From: CAYYJS01 sp964472315
GTDB taxonomy: Bacteria; Verrucomicrobiota; Kiritimatiellia; UBA8416
Assembly: GCA_964472315.1 (NCBI GenBank)
Contig: CAYYJS010000005.1
Coordinates: forward strand, 34,462 to 98,461
Length of the DNA: 64,000 nucleotides
Direction of reading: 5' to 3'
Shown: piece by piece, positions 47,131 to 56,063 of the stretch
Position numbering within the stretch: the first letter of the stretch is position 1
How the letters are laid out: every line of letters begins with the position of its first letter
Notes under the pieces: model-generated
What the model was told of the DNA's origin: nothing
The model's database searches: none
Seen by the model: the letters and a program-made list of their open reading frames with translations, nothing else
Program-made: the position numbers and the translations under genes

Positions 47131-48014
47131 GCCTGCCATACCGTTCGGGAATCGCCTTCCGCATCCTCTCCGGCGTCATGCGCCGCGTCCACCAGCAACT
47201 GCGCAAGCAGCGCCTCCGCCGCTGGCAACGCCTGTGCGCCGCGGACGCCGCCCCGTTCGTCACGCGCCTCGGCCGACACCTGCGCATCCGCGTCCGGCCG
47301 AACCCGCGCGATGTCGTCAGCGAGCGCATCTTCGTCGACGGCTACTTCGAGGCCCCGGAATGCCGCTTCGTAAACGCCTTCCTCGAGCCGGGCATGACGG
47401 TGCTCGACGTCGGCGCGAACATCGGACAATACACGCTGATCGCCGCCGACCGCGTCGGTCCGGGCGGCCATGTCCATAGCTTCGAGCCCAACCCGGACAT
47501 GTTCGCGGAACTGGCCGGCAATGTCGCGCGCAACGGCTTCGAGGCACGCTGCACCCTGAACGCATCCGCCGTGACCGACAAGGCCGGAACCGCGACGCTG
47601 TCGGTGCATGCGCCCGGCGAGGACGTCTACGGCTCGCTCGGCAGCCATCAGCGGGTGCCGACGGTCGGGCATCGCATGGTGCCTACCGTCACGCTTGACG
47701 ACTACCTCGCCGCCCTCCCGTCACCCCCCGTCATCGACTTGCTGAAGATGGACATCGAAGGCGCCGAACTGGCTGCGCTGCAAGGCGCCGCGCGACTGCT
47801 GGGCGCCGTCCACGCCCCCGTCCTGATGATCGAGGTGTCCGACACGAACACGGAAGCCTTCGGCTACCCCGCCCGGGAATGTCTCGATCTTCTCGAATCG
47901 TTCGGGTATGCCTTCCATGAGATCGGCTATCTTGGCGGCCTGATCCCGCTGAGAACGCGGTACGGCGCCGGGCTTGAGGTCAACGTCGCCGCCATCCCTC
48001 CCCGCCACGTATGA
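47127..48014 (+). CDS. FkbM-family methyltransferase
   Basis: A 295-residue SAM-dependent methyltransferase. Motif I is VLDVGANIGQYT (D94-VGANIG), the acidic residue after beta-2 is E120 (HSFEPNPDMF), and KMDIEGAELAAL (207-218) is the FkbM hallmark. It probably O-methylates a sugar of the surface glycan. The ATG overlaps the flippase stop as ATGA. Confidence 0.9.
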   Translation: MSLPYRSGIAFRILSGVMRRVHQQLRKQRLRRWQRLCAADAAPFVTRLGRHLRIRVRPNPRDVVSERIFVDGYFEAPECRFVNAFLEPGMTVLDVGANIGQYTLIAADRVGPGGHVHSFEPNPDMFAELAGNVARNGFEARCTLNASAVTDKAGTATLSVHAPGEDVYGSLGSHQRVPTVGHRMVPTVTLDDYLAALPSPPVIDLLKMDIEGAELAALQGAARLLGAVHAPVLMIEVSDTNTEAFGYPARECLDLLESFGYAFHEIGYLGGLIPLRTRYGAGLEVNVAAIPPRHV

Positions 48015-49576
48015 TCGCGCGACACCATATCCAATCGCAACCGGGGCGCGACAGCCGCCGCGGCGACGTGACCATCCACGCGCTCGGTCGGCTTTTTGTC
48101 GCGGTCGGCCTGCTCGCTCTGGTGCTGTTCGCGCTGCACGAGATGCTGACCACGGGGCGGCCGGTCTTCGTGCTTGTCGGATGGCTCGTCGCCCCGACGG
48201 TGATCTTCCTCATGCTGCTGAACTTCGATCGGTTCTTCCCGGTCTGGCTCATGCTCATCATCTTCCCGATCCAGGTCCCGGTCGGCGGCGCGTTCATTCC
48301 TCTCAATGCGCTGGTCGGCGCCTGCCTCGTGCTCGTCGGCATCGTACGCCATACGCTCAAGGAGGATGTCATCACGGCCCGCAACTTCCCCTGGCCGCTT
48401 CGCATCATCCTGGCGGCGCTCGTCCTGGCCTACCTCCACAACCCGGCCATGCCGACGGGCGGCGTCTACCAGTATGGCGAAACCGGTTCCGGTTTCCGAC
48501 GCTACCTGATGGAGGGCGTGAAATGGTCCGGCGTGGTCTACGTGCTCTACTATGTCCGCGGATTGGCGGATGAGGATCGCCTGCTCCGCTTCATCCGACG
48601 GGTCACATGGGTGGCCATCCTGCTCAAAATCGCCGTGCTCGCCACCCGTAGTCGGTTGCTCTACTACCTGATCGGCGAAGATCTCGACACACTGATGTTC
48701 ACCGGCTACATCAGCCGCTTTTTCTTCGTTACCGCCGCCGTGGCCGGGGGACTCCAGGTGACCCTCTGCTGGCAACCGCGCGGGGTGCTCCTGAACGTGC
48801 TGCGCACGCTGCTCGTCCCGCTGTGTTTCGTCGCCTTGGGCGCGGGCGGCACGCGCTCGGACGTGCTGACGGGAGTCGTGCTGGTCTACGGCTACCTCTT
48901 CCTGCGCCGCAAGTTCATGACCATCGGTCTGTTCTCGGCCGCCATCGCCGGCTCGTTCGTCGTGTTCATGTTCGTGCCCGGCGTGCGCGAGAGACTGCCT
49001 GAACGTTACCAACGCGTGTTCATCTACTCCAGCCAGGCCGCCATCCTCTCGCATATCGACCGACACATGGCGGAGAGCGCCATGGGCTCGATGGATTGGC
49101 GCATGAATATCGCGGAATTGGCGGTGAAGGACATCGCCCGATCGCCCGTCATCGGCAACGGCATACGCCCCGCGCCCATTCTTTCCTTCCGCAGGAGTCC
49201 CGAGGAGATCTACCGTCGCGAGGTGAACTTCGTCGCCACGCACAACTTCTATCTCGACCAACTGCTGCTGTTCGGCATTCCCGCCGGCCTCGTGATTATC
49301 GGATGGATCTTCAGCATCTTCGTCAGGGGCCTGCGCATCGTCTGGACCGATCCGGAGCGATACACCCACTCGCTGCTCGGCTACTGCCTCCTGACCATCC
49401 CGCCCATTTTAGTCGTCGGGTTTTTCAACGGCTCAGCCTACCAGGACCAGGTCGTTCTCGCGGCGGTGGCACTGGGGCTGATTCAGCGTCACGCGTCGAC
49501 ACGACTGTCCACCGCCACGCCGACAGAACCCCATCCCGCCGCCAGGGATCGCCTAAGCCATGTCCCCGTCATCTGA
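48011..49576 (+). CDS. O-antigen polymerase/ligase-like membrane protein
   Basis: A 521-residue membrane protein with about 11 spans. A long periplasmic loop (about residues 310-410) has SMDWRMNIAELAVKDIARSP, VIGNG and VATHNFYLDQLLLFGIPAGL, the H-containing loop of the Wzy_C ligase/polymerase superfamily. It is the second such protein of the operon and the better candidate for the Wzy polymerase, because it sits among the glycosyltransferases. It overlaps both neighbours (4 and 17 bp). Confidence 0.8.
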   Translation: MIARHHIQSQPGRDSRRGDVTIHALGRLFVAVGLLALVLFALHEMLTTGRPVFVLVGWLVAPTVIFLMLLNFDRFFPVWLMLIIFPIQVPVGGAFIPLNALVGACLVLVGIVRHTLKEDVITARNFPWPLRIILAALVLAYLHNPAMPTGGVYQYGETGSGFRRYLMEGVKWSGVVYVLYYVRGLADEDRLLRFIRRVTWVAILLKIAVLATRSRLLYYLIGEDLDTLMFTGYISRFFFVTAAVAGGLQVTLCWQPRGVLLNVLRTLLVPLCFVALGAGGTRSDVLTGVVLVYGYLFLRRKFMTIGLFSAAIAGSFVVFMFVPGVRERLPERYQRVFIYSSQAAILSHIDRHMAESAMGSMDWRMNIAELAVKDIARSPVIGNGIRPAPILSFRRSPEEIYRREVNFVATHNFYLDQLLLFGIPAGLVIIGWIFSIFVRGLRIVWTDPERYTHSLLGYCLLTIPPILVVGFFNGSAYQDQVVLAAVALGLIQRHASTRLSTATPTEPHPAARDRLSHVPVI

Positions 49577-50564
49577 CATCACCGTCGTCATCCCCGTACG
49601 CAACGGCGCCGCGCACATCGCGGAAACCCTGAAGTCGCTTGCAGCGGTTCAGGGGCATGTGCCGCGCGTGATCGTCGTCGACGGCGCATCGACGGATGCG
49701 ACGCTCGCGATCGTCGCCACCTTCGGCGACCTCGTCACCCGGGTTGTCTCCGAGCCGGATCACGGCCAGGCCGATGCCATCGCCAAGGGCTTCGCTCTGG
49801 CCCGCACGCCCTTTGTCACCTGGCTCTGCGCCGACGATCGGGTCATGCCCGATGCCTATGCGCGCGGTCTCGCCATACTTGCCGGCGACGACCGCTGCGC
49901 CCTCACGTTCGGCGATATCCTCGTTCACGGCGAACACGGCGAGCCTCTCGCCGTCAGCCACTTCCCGCAAGCGTTCACGCCGGACGCTCTGCTGGCGCAC
50001 TGCAGCGTCTCCCAACCCGGCTCGCTCTACCGGCGCCACGCCATCGAAGCGGTCGGCGGCATCCGTCAGGATCTGCACTACGTCATGGACTTCGACCTCT
50101 ACCTGCGACTGCACCTCGCCGGGTACTCGAGCCGCCATATCGGGGGACTCGCCGCCGCCTTTCGTCTCAGCCCCCACACGAAGAGCGGACGCGCGGCGCT
50201 GGCCTTCGTGCGCGAATCGGTCCGCGTCCTCAGCGAAACCGGGCCGCGCGGGCGACCGGGCGCGCGCCATGCCCGGCGCGTGGGCCGTCGCCTCCGGGCC
50301 GTGCGCCTGCTCCGCGCGCTCGGCGCCGGCCGTCTCGCGTGGTGGATCACCGCCCAGGCGTTGCCGATGTGCTTCCCCGATACCCTCCGCGGCCGCGCCC
50401 TCGGCCTCTGCGTCCAGCGTCACTTCGGCGGCCTGCGCGCAGGCCCGCGTGTCCGCATGGAAGCCGCCGACCGCATCGTCCTCGGCTACAACGTCGCCGT
50501 CGCCCCGGGCGCCCGACTCACCGGTCCCGCGACCATCCCCATGGATACCATCGTCACGCCATGA
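49560..50564 (+). CDS. Glycosyltransferase family 2
   Basis: A 334-residue inverting GT-A glycosyltransferase. It has ITVVIPVRNGAAHIAETLKS, VIVVDGASTDATLAIV and the metal-binding CADDRVM. GSLYRRHAIEAVGGIRQDLH and VMDFDLYLRLHLAGY are typical of this family's acceptor half. The C-terminal 90 residues are very Arg-rich, perhaps for membrane contact. The stop overlaps the next ATG as ATGA. Confidence 0.9.
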   Translation: MSPSSDITVVIPVRNGAAHIAETLKSLAAVQGHVPRVIVVDGASTDATLAIVATFGDLVTRVVSEPDHGQADAIAKGFALARTPFVTWLCADDRVMPDAYARGLAILAGDDRCALTFGDILVHGEHGEPLAVSHFPQAFTPDALLAHCSVSQPGSLYRRHAIEAVGGIRQDLHYVMDFDLYLRLHLAGYSSRHIGGLAAAFRLSPHTKSGRAALAFVRESVRVLSETGPRGRPGARHARRVGRRLRAVRLLRALGAGRLAWWITAQALPMCFPDTLRGRALGLCVQRHFGGLRAGPRVRMEAADRIVLGYNVAVAPGARLTGPATIPMDTIVTP

Positions 50565-50650
50565 ACATTCTCTTCGTATCGCTCCGCGCACCGCGCGCGC
50601 AGCTGTGCGGGCCGGCCACGGTGCCGGCTGCGCCCAAGGCTATCTCATGA
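50561..50650 (+). pseudogene. 29-codon remnant of a glycosyltransferase start, coupled at both ends
   Basis: ATG at 50561 overlaps the previous stop (ATGA), and the frame closes at TGA 50648-50650, which overlaps the next ATG. The product starts MNILFVSLRAPRAQLCGPAT, like the first strand of a GT4 enzyme, and then loses similarity. It looks like the 5' stub of a lost glycosyltransferase gene kept in the coupling chain. It could instead be a short translation-coupling leader. Confidence 0.6.
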
Positions 50651-51918
50651 ACATCACCTTTATCGCGTTTTGCGCCCCCCGACCGAAAAACCCCACCATG
50701 GGGTTGTTCGTTCACGAAATGGCCAAAGCATGCGCCGACGCGGGACACCGCATCACCGTGCTCGTGCCGGTTAGGGTTTTTCCGGATACACGCCTGTTCC
50801 GCACAATGCTCGATCCTCGCCGGTGGCGACAGATTCGACGCCATCTGCGCGCCTGGGTTGGACTCTGGCATAACGCACGCGGAACCCTGCACCGAGACGG
50901 CGTACGGTATGACTACACGCGATATGTCACGATGCCATGGACAAACCGCGCCAACCGGGATGCCGACGTACTGGTCGCTCGACGACAGGCATGGCTTGCC
51001 CGACATGTCGTGGAGCGACGCCCCGCGGTAATCGTCGGCCACTTCCTGGAAACCGCCCCGCTGGCCGTTGCGCTGGCCGCCGCCAGCAGCGCACGCTGGG
51101 CGCTCTACGCGCACGAGGACATTGACGAGTTCACCCAGCGTTTCGGCCCGACCAGGGTATGCCAGCTCTGCGCCGATGCCGACGCGATCTTCGCCAACAG
51201 CACCCGCACAAAAAATCAGTTGCATGTCAGTTTGGGCTCGCGCGACAGCATCCATGTAGCCCATCTGGGGCTCTCCGAGGCATTCTTGAAAGCTACGCCC
51301 GCACCCGCTTTCGACGGCGACCGATTCCAGCTCATCTACGTATCGCGGTTTACGCCACGAAAAAACCATGCCGTGCTGGTGCGCGCCATCGCAGCCTGGC
51401 GCGATGCCGACGGCGCAATACCGCTAAAGTTGACCCTCGTCGGGGATGATAGTCCAGAACGCGGTCCTGTCGAACGCCTGATCCTGGACCTGCGACTTGG
51501 CGCGCATGTGCGCGTCGTCTCGGCAACAACGCCTCGCATCATCCTGAACGCATTGCGGCAGTCTCACGGATTTCTCTTTCCCAGTCGCTTCGAATCCTTT
51601 GGTATCGTTGGCCTTGAGGCCGCCGCACTCGGACTACCGATCGCCACTGGCCCGCAAATCGGATTCGCGACCGAACTCGCCATCGACGGATGGCACCTGC
51701 CGACATTCGATGTCGAGTCGCCCCCGGACTGCCTGCGCGCCATTCGCAACATGGTGGATCGCTATGCGGATTGCCGCGCCGAAGCCATGGCCCTTCGAGA
51801 GCATGTTCGCGCGACATACGGATGGGCAAACTGCGTATCAACCCTGCTTGCACACCTCGCGCCGCCATCCGGCAGGAAGACTGTCGGGGCGGCGCAGATC
51901 AACCCGGGCACACCATGA
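50647..51918 (+). CDS. Glycosyltransferase family 4, less GC-rich than neighbours
   Basis: A 423-residue GT-B retaining enzyme. The start MNITFIAFCAPRPKNPTMGL is a donor-free N-domain strand; the C-domain has LIYVSRFTPRKNHAVLVRAI and PSRFESFGIVGLEAAALGLP, the E-x7-E nucleotide-sugar site. Part of it is visibly lower in GC (51181-51240 about 53%, against about 77% for 52441-52500 in the next gene). With the upstream remnant this suggests the gene replaced an older one. ATG at 50647. Confidence 0.88.
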   Translation: MNITFIAFCAPRPKNPTMGLFVHEMAKACADAGHRITVLVPVRVFPDTRLFRTMLDPRRWRQIRRHLRAWVGLWHNARGTLHRDGVRYDYTRYVTMPWTNRANRDADVLVARRQAWLARHVVERRPAVIVGHFLETAPLAVALAAASSARWALYAHEDIDEFTQRFGPTRVCQLCADADAIFANSTRTKNQLHVSLGSRDSIHVAHLGLSEAFLKATPAPAFDGDRFQLIYVSRFTPRKNHAVLVRAIAAWRDADGAIPLKLTLVGDDSPERGPVERLILDLRLGAHVRVVSATTPRIILNALRQSHGFLFPSRFESFGIVGLEAAALGLPIATGPQIGFATELAIDGWHLPTFDVESPPDCLRAIRNMVDRYADCRAEAMALREHVRATYGWANCVSTLLAHLAPPSGRKTVGAAQINPGTP

Positions 51919-53060
51919 CTCGTATAGCCTTTGTCACCAACATCATCCCGCACTACCGGCTGACGTTCTATCGTCGCCTGGCGGCGGCGCTTGCCGCCGA
52001 CGGGCACGATCTCCGCGTGCTCCACGGCAGTACGGAACGCGACAGCGCGCGCCCGGCCGCCGATCTGCCGTCGGATTGCGGCTTCGCCCATGCGCATGTC
52101 CGCAACCGCCTCTACCGGTTCGGCCCCTTCCACATCCGCTGGCAGTCCGGCCTCCTCCACGCTTTGCACCGCCATAGGCCGCATGCGATCGTCATATCCG
52201 GCATCGCCGGCGTCCTCAGTTCCTGGCTCGTCCTGTTCTGGGCGCGCCTGACCCGCCGCCCCGTGATCATGTGGGTCTGCGGCTGGGAGGCCCAGCAACC
52301 GGGTTCGGTCGCCTACGCGTTCAAACGGTTGCTCCTGCGCCGTTTTCACCGCCTGCCCGACGCCTTGATCGTCTACAGCACGAAGGCCCGCGACTACATG
52401 ATCCGCCTCGGCGTCCCCCCCGCGCGCATCGCCATCGCCTACAACGGCCTGGACACCGACGAGGCCGCCGCCCACGAAGCGGCCGTTCGCACCGGGGCCG
52501 CCGTGCGCCGCCGCGCCGCCGCGGGCGACCGTCGCGTGTTCCTCTACGTCGGCGCCATGCTGGCGGAAAAGCGCGTCGATCTTCTGCTCGACGCCTTCGC
52601 GGCGCTGAACCGGCCGGCGACGACCGCCCTCTGGCTTGTCGGCGATGGACCCGCCTTGCCGGAGCTGCGCAAAGGCGCGACGGCGCGCGGTCTGAACACG
52701 GTGACATTCTGGGGACGGATTGTCGACGAGGCCGACGAGCTGTTCGCCGCCGCCGATGTCTTCGTTCTCCCCGGCATCGGCGGCCTGGCCCTGAATCAGG
52801 CCATGTTCTACGGCACGCCCTGCATCTGCGCCGAAGCCGACGGCACCGAAGACGACCTGGTGATCGACGGTCAGACCGGCTGGCGCTTCACGCCCGGCGA
52901 CCGCGAAAGTCTCGTTCTCGCGATGACCCGCGCGGCGGACGCGGATGACCTGCCCGCTCTTGGCGCCGCCGCGCGGGACCTCGTGCTCACCCGCGGCAAC
53001 GTCGGCGCCATGGTTCAGGTGTTCGTCACGTCAATCCGGAAGGCCACATGCGCATCCTGA
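51915..53060 (+). CDS. Glycosyltransferase family 4
   Basis: A 381-residue GT-B enzyme. It begins MTRIAFVTNIIPHYRLTFYR, has a UGW-type acceptor region (GWEAQQPGSVAYAFKRLLLR) and a C-domain with FLYVGAMLAEKRVDLLLDAF, LVGDGP and PGIGGLALNQAMFYGTPCIC in place of the usual E-x7-E, so the donor site may be unusual. The start overlaps the preceding stop as ATGA. Confidence 0.86.
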   Translation: MTRIAFVTNIIPHYRLTFYRRLAAALAADGHDLRVLHGSTERDSARPAADLPSDCGFAHAHVRNRLYRFGPFHIRWQSGLLHALHRHRPHAIVISGIAGVLSSWLVLFWARLTRRPVIMWVCGWEAQQPGSVAYAFKRLLLRRFHRLPDALIVYSTKARDYMIRLGVPPARIAIAYNGLDTDEAAAHEAAVRTGAAVRRRAAAGDRRVFLYVGAMLAEKRVDLLLDAFAALNRPATTALWLVGDGPALPELRKGATARGLNTVTFWGRIVDEADELFAAADVFVLPGIGGLALNQAMFYGTPCICAEADGTEDDLVIDGQTGWRFTPGDRESLVLAMTRAADADDLPALGAAARDLVLTRGNVGAMVQVFVTSIRKATCAS

Positions 53061-54226
53061 TGGCTCACGCGCGCTACCGTTTCGCGGGCGGCGAAGACGC
53101 CGTCTTCGACACGGAATCCGCCCTGCTGGAGCAAGCCGGACACACCGTCATCCGATGGGAAGCCGACAACCGCGAACTCGAAGGCATGGCGCCCTTGCGG
53201 GCCATGCTCACCGCCGCATGGAACCGCGATGCCGCACGCGCGGCCACGCGCCTTGTCGAAACCCACCGTCCCGATGTCGTGCATTTCCACAACACGTTCG
53301 GCATGCTGTCCCCCGCGGTCTACGGCGCGGTCGCGCGCACCGGCACGCCCATCGTCCAGACGCTGCACAACTTCCGCCCCCTCTGCCTCAACGCCCTGTT
53401 GCTGCGGGACGGTCGGCCGTGCGAGTGCTGCGTGCGCCGTCGCGTGGCATGGCCGGGCATTCGCTACCGCTGCTATCGCGACAGCCTCGCCGCCTCGGTC
53501 GGCATGGCCGTGGTGACCGCGGTGCTGCGCCGCTCCCGCGCGCTCGAACGTCACGTCGATCGCTTCATCGCCCCGAGCGCCTTTGTACGCGAGGTCTACA
53601 CGCGCGCGGGTTTCGACGCCGACCGCATCGTCGTCAAACCGAACGCCAGCGACGGCGGCGCCGTACCCGCCAGGCGCCCGGGCAAACATGTGTTGTTCGC
53701 CGGCAGGCTCTCCCCCGAAAAGGGCCCGCTGGTGGCGATCCATGCCTGGCGGCATCTGCCGGACATCCCGTTGATCGTCGTCGGCGACGGCCCGCTGCGC
53801 GCCGAAGCGGAGCGCGCGGCGGCGGGCCATCGCGCCATCGCCGTCCTCGCGCACCAACCGCGAGCCGCGCTCGACGAACTTCTTGCCGACGCGCGCATAC
53901 TGGTGGTCCCATCCATCGGCTACGAGACGTTCGGCCTCACCATCGTCGAAGCCGCACGCGCCGGCGTGGCTGTCATCGCCTCGCGCATCGGCGCCCTGCC
54001 CGAACTCGTCATCCACGAGCAAACCGGACTGTTGACGCCGCCCGGCGACGCGCATGCCCTTTCCGCCGCCGTGCGCGGCCTGTGGGACACCCCGGCCGAC
54101 GCCGCGCGTCTCGGCGCTGCCGCGCACGCCGCCTACATGCGCCACTATACGCCGGATGCCTGCCGCGCCGCGCTCGAAACCGTCTACACGATGGTCGCAT
54201 GCGACCGCCGGAGAACGACCCCATGA
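53048..54226 (+). CDS. Glycosyltransferase family 4
   Basis: A 392-residue GT-B enzyme. The N-domain has ARYRFAGGEDAVFDTESALL and VVHFHNTFGMLSP, and the C-domain has VLFAGRLSPEKGPLVAIHAW, VVGDGPL and SIGYETFGLTIVEAARAGVA with E-x7-E. A cysteine-rich stretch (CECCVRRRVAWPGIRYRC) is found in some capsule and O-antigen transferases. It overlaps the previous gene by 13 bp. Confidence 0.9.
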   Translation: MRILMAHARYRFAGGEDAVFDTESALLEQAGHTVIRWEADNRELEGMAPLRAMLTAAWNRDAARAATRLVETHRPDVVHFHNTFGMLSPAVYGAVARTGTPIVQTLHNFRPLCLNALLLRDGRPCECCVRRRVAWPGIRYRCYRDSLAASVGMAVVTAVLRRSRALERHVDRFIAPSAFVREVYTRAGFDADRIVVKPNASDGGAVPARRPGKHVLFAGRLSPEKGPLVAIHAWRHLPDIPLIVVGDGPLRAEAERAAAGHRAIAVLAHQPRAALDELLADARILVVPSIGYETFGLTIVEAARAGVAVIASRIGALPELVIHEQTGLLTPPGDAHALSAAVRGLWDTPADAARLGAAAHAAYMRHYTPDACRAALETVYTMVACDRRRTTP

Positions 54227-54996
54227 CTCTCGACGCAAGCGACACGCGTACACTCGCCGTTCTGGACGTTCCCATCGCGCAGGTCACGTACGCGGATGTG
54301 CTGGACACGCTGGCCGCCTGGCGGCGGGATCGACCCGCGCCGGCCCGGACACTCATCGCCGCCAACGTCCACGTCGTCACCGAAGCCGCGCTGCATCCCG
54401 ACTTCCACGCCGCCGTCATGAATGCCGATCTCGTCGTGCCCGACGGCATGCCGCTCGTCTGGGCCACGCGGCAACTCGGCGGCACGCTGTCCGATCGCTG
54501 CTATGGCCCGACGTTGATGGAACGGGCCTTGGAACGTTTCCAGGCCGACGGCGCGCGCCATTTCTTTTACGGGTCGACGCCGGAGACGCTCGCGCGTCTC
54601 GAAGCCGCGGTCGCCGCTCGCTGGCCCGGCGCCGTCATCGCCGGCGCGCTGGCGCCGTCCTTCGGTCCGTTCGACGATGCCGTCGAGCATGCCCATATCG
54701 CCCGCATCGACGCGACCGCGCCCGACTTTCTGTGGATCGCCATGGGCTGCCCGAAGCAGGAATTGTGGATGCGGCGCTACCGGTCGCGCGTCCATGCCGC
54801 CGGCATCCTCGCCGTCGGCGCCGCGTTCGATTTCATCGCCGGCACGGTTCGCCAGGCCCCGCCCTGGATGCAGAAACGCGGCCTCGAATGGCTCTACCGC
54901 CTCGCCGTCGAACCCCGCCGCCTCTGGCGCCGCTACCTCATCCGCAACCCCTACTTCATCTACCGGTTCACCCTCCAGCGCCTCGGCCTCGGGTGA
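54223..54996 (+). CDS. WecG/TagA/CpsF-family glycosyltransferase (GT26)
   Basis: A 257-residue GT26 enzyme. It has AANVHVVTEAALHPDFHAAV, NADLVVPDGMPLVWATRQLG, FLWIAMGCPKQELWM and PPWMQKRGLEWLYRLAVEPR, all family marks. Members add the second sugar to an undecaprenyl-linked acceptor (for example ManNAcA in enterobacterial common antigen). It is the last gene of the operon. The start overlaps the preceding stop as ATGA. Confidence 0.92.
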   Translation: MTLDASDTRTLAVLDVPIAQVTYADVLDTLAAWRRDRPAPARTLIAANVHVVTEAALHPDFHAAVMNADLVVPDGMPLVWATRQLGGTLSDRCYGPTLMERALERFQADGARHFFYGSTPETLARLEAAVAARWPGAVIAGALAPSFGPFDDAVEHAHIARIDATAPDFLWIAMGCPKQELWMRRYRSRVHAAGILAVGAAFDFIAGTVRQAPPWMQKRGLEWLYRLAVEPRRLWRRYLIRNPYFIYRFTLQRLGLG

Positions 54997-55093
54997 CCCC
55001 GCCCGCCCCCCTCTGCCCCGGCGCGCCCCGGGCCCTCCCGGCCACTTCACACCGCCTGCCGCATTACTCCCCATCTATCGCGAACCCGCACGG

Positions 55094-55127
55094 CGATATC
55101 GCAAGGGACACGATATCGCAAGGGACA
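55094..55127 (+). repeat. Perfect 17-bp tandem repeat
   Basis: CGATATCGCAAGGGACA is present twice without a gap (55094-55110 and 55111-55127). Each copy starts with the palindrome CGATATCG. It stands where the GC-rich glycan operon gives way to a less GC-rich gene, 100 bases before that gene's ATG. It may be a twin operator or a scar of insertion. Confidence 0.9.
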
Positions 55128-55227
55128 GACTGGTGGCGGCACGGAGCGCTGCGAGAAAAGTGTTGGAAAGTCATCAGGATTTGGGAAGATTCCGTCAACA
55201 GACCATCAACCGTGACAAGGATAACTT

Positions 55228-56010
55228 ATGGCGGCATCCTCCCAACAGTTGAACCACCGAGACCGCCAGATTCTGTGCGGTTTATTCCTTTCCAAGTTCG
55301 ACAAGCGAGGCTTGCGGTATCTCGGCTTTGACGGCTACACCGAGGCATTCAACGCGCTTGGCTACAGTCTGAAGGCAAAACCCGCGTCCATAAAGAACTA
55401 CCGCGACGAACTTGATCCCTTCTTCCCGAATGCGCGGATGGGCTGGCACAAACGCGCACTCCGAGAACACTGCCAGCGAATCCTCGACGACTACAAGGCA
55501 CTTGGCCTTAATGACATTGGGGAGATCATCAAGGGTTTTTTGTTGCCGGTTCGCGAGGCGGAGACCATGCCGGAGGTCAAACGAGTGTTGAATCTGCACG
55601 ACCCTGAACCGTCCGCGTCCTTTGCTAAGCGCTTGATCACCGGAAAGGCTGCCGAACAGTATTTTCTGGCCCACTACGAGGTCATGACGGAGTTTTCGGG
55701 GGCATTACTTACCGACACGACGGAGTGGGGCTGTGGCTTCGATTTCAAGGTCACACCCCAAGGTTCGGATCCGTTTTGTGCTGTCGAGGTCAAGGGGCTG
55801 CGCGGGCGGGCGGGTCAGATCCAAATGACAGAACTGGAATTCGAAGTGGCAGAGGCGCTCGGGGAGAGATACTTCCTTGTGCTGGTACGAAACTTCATCG
55901 AGTCGCCTTTTCACACTGTGATCAATGATCCAACGAAATCGGCGATTCGGTTCAACCGTGTGGAACGGAAGGAGATAAGACTCTCATGGACCGCCAGCAT
56001 CGACGAATGA
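55228..56010 (+). CDS. PD-(D/E)xK nuclease-like protein with DUF3883/NOV_C-type domain
   Basis: A 260-residue protein of unknown role. The C-terminal half has GKAAEQYF (E143), GFDFKV (D172), then VEVKG (E187-x-K189) and MTELEFEVAEALGERYFLVL, which fits the DUF3883 branch of the PD-(D/E)xK nuclease fold, common in restriction and defence loci. The N-terminal 130 residues are helical and may bind DNA. AAGGA lies six bases before the ATG. GC is about 52% in 55501-55560, well below the flanks, so recent acquisition is likely. No partner methylase or helicase is next to it. Confidence 0.72.
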   Translation: MAASSQQLNHRDRQILCGLFLSKFDKRGLRYLGFDGYTEAFNALGYSLKAKPASIKNYRDELDPFFPNARMGWHKRALREHCQRILDDYKALGLNDIGEIIKGFLLPVREAETMPEVKRVLNLHDPEPSASFAKRLITGKAAEQYFLAHYEVMTEFSGALLTDTTEWGCGFDFKVTPQGSDPFCAVEVKGLRGRAGQIQMTELEFEVAEALGERYFLVLVRNFIESPFHTVINDPTKSAIRFNRVERKEIRLSWTASIDE

Positions 56011-56063
56011 TCGCAGGAAATCCGTGCGCATTCTCCCTGCCATCGCGCATGGACAAGACATCA

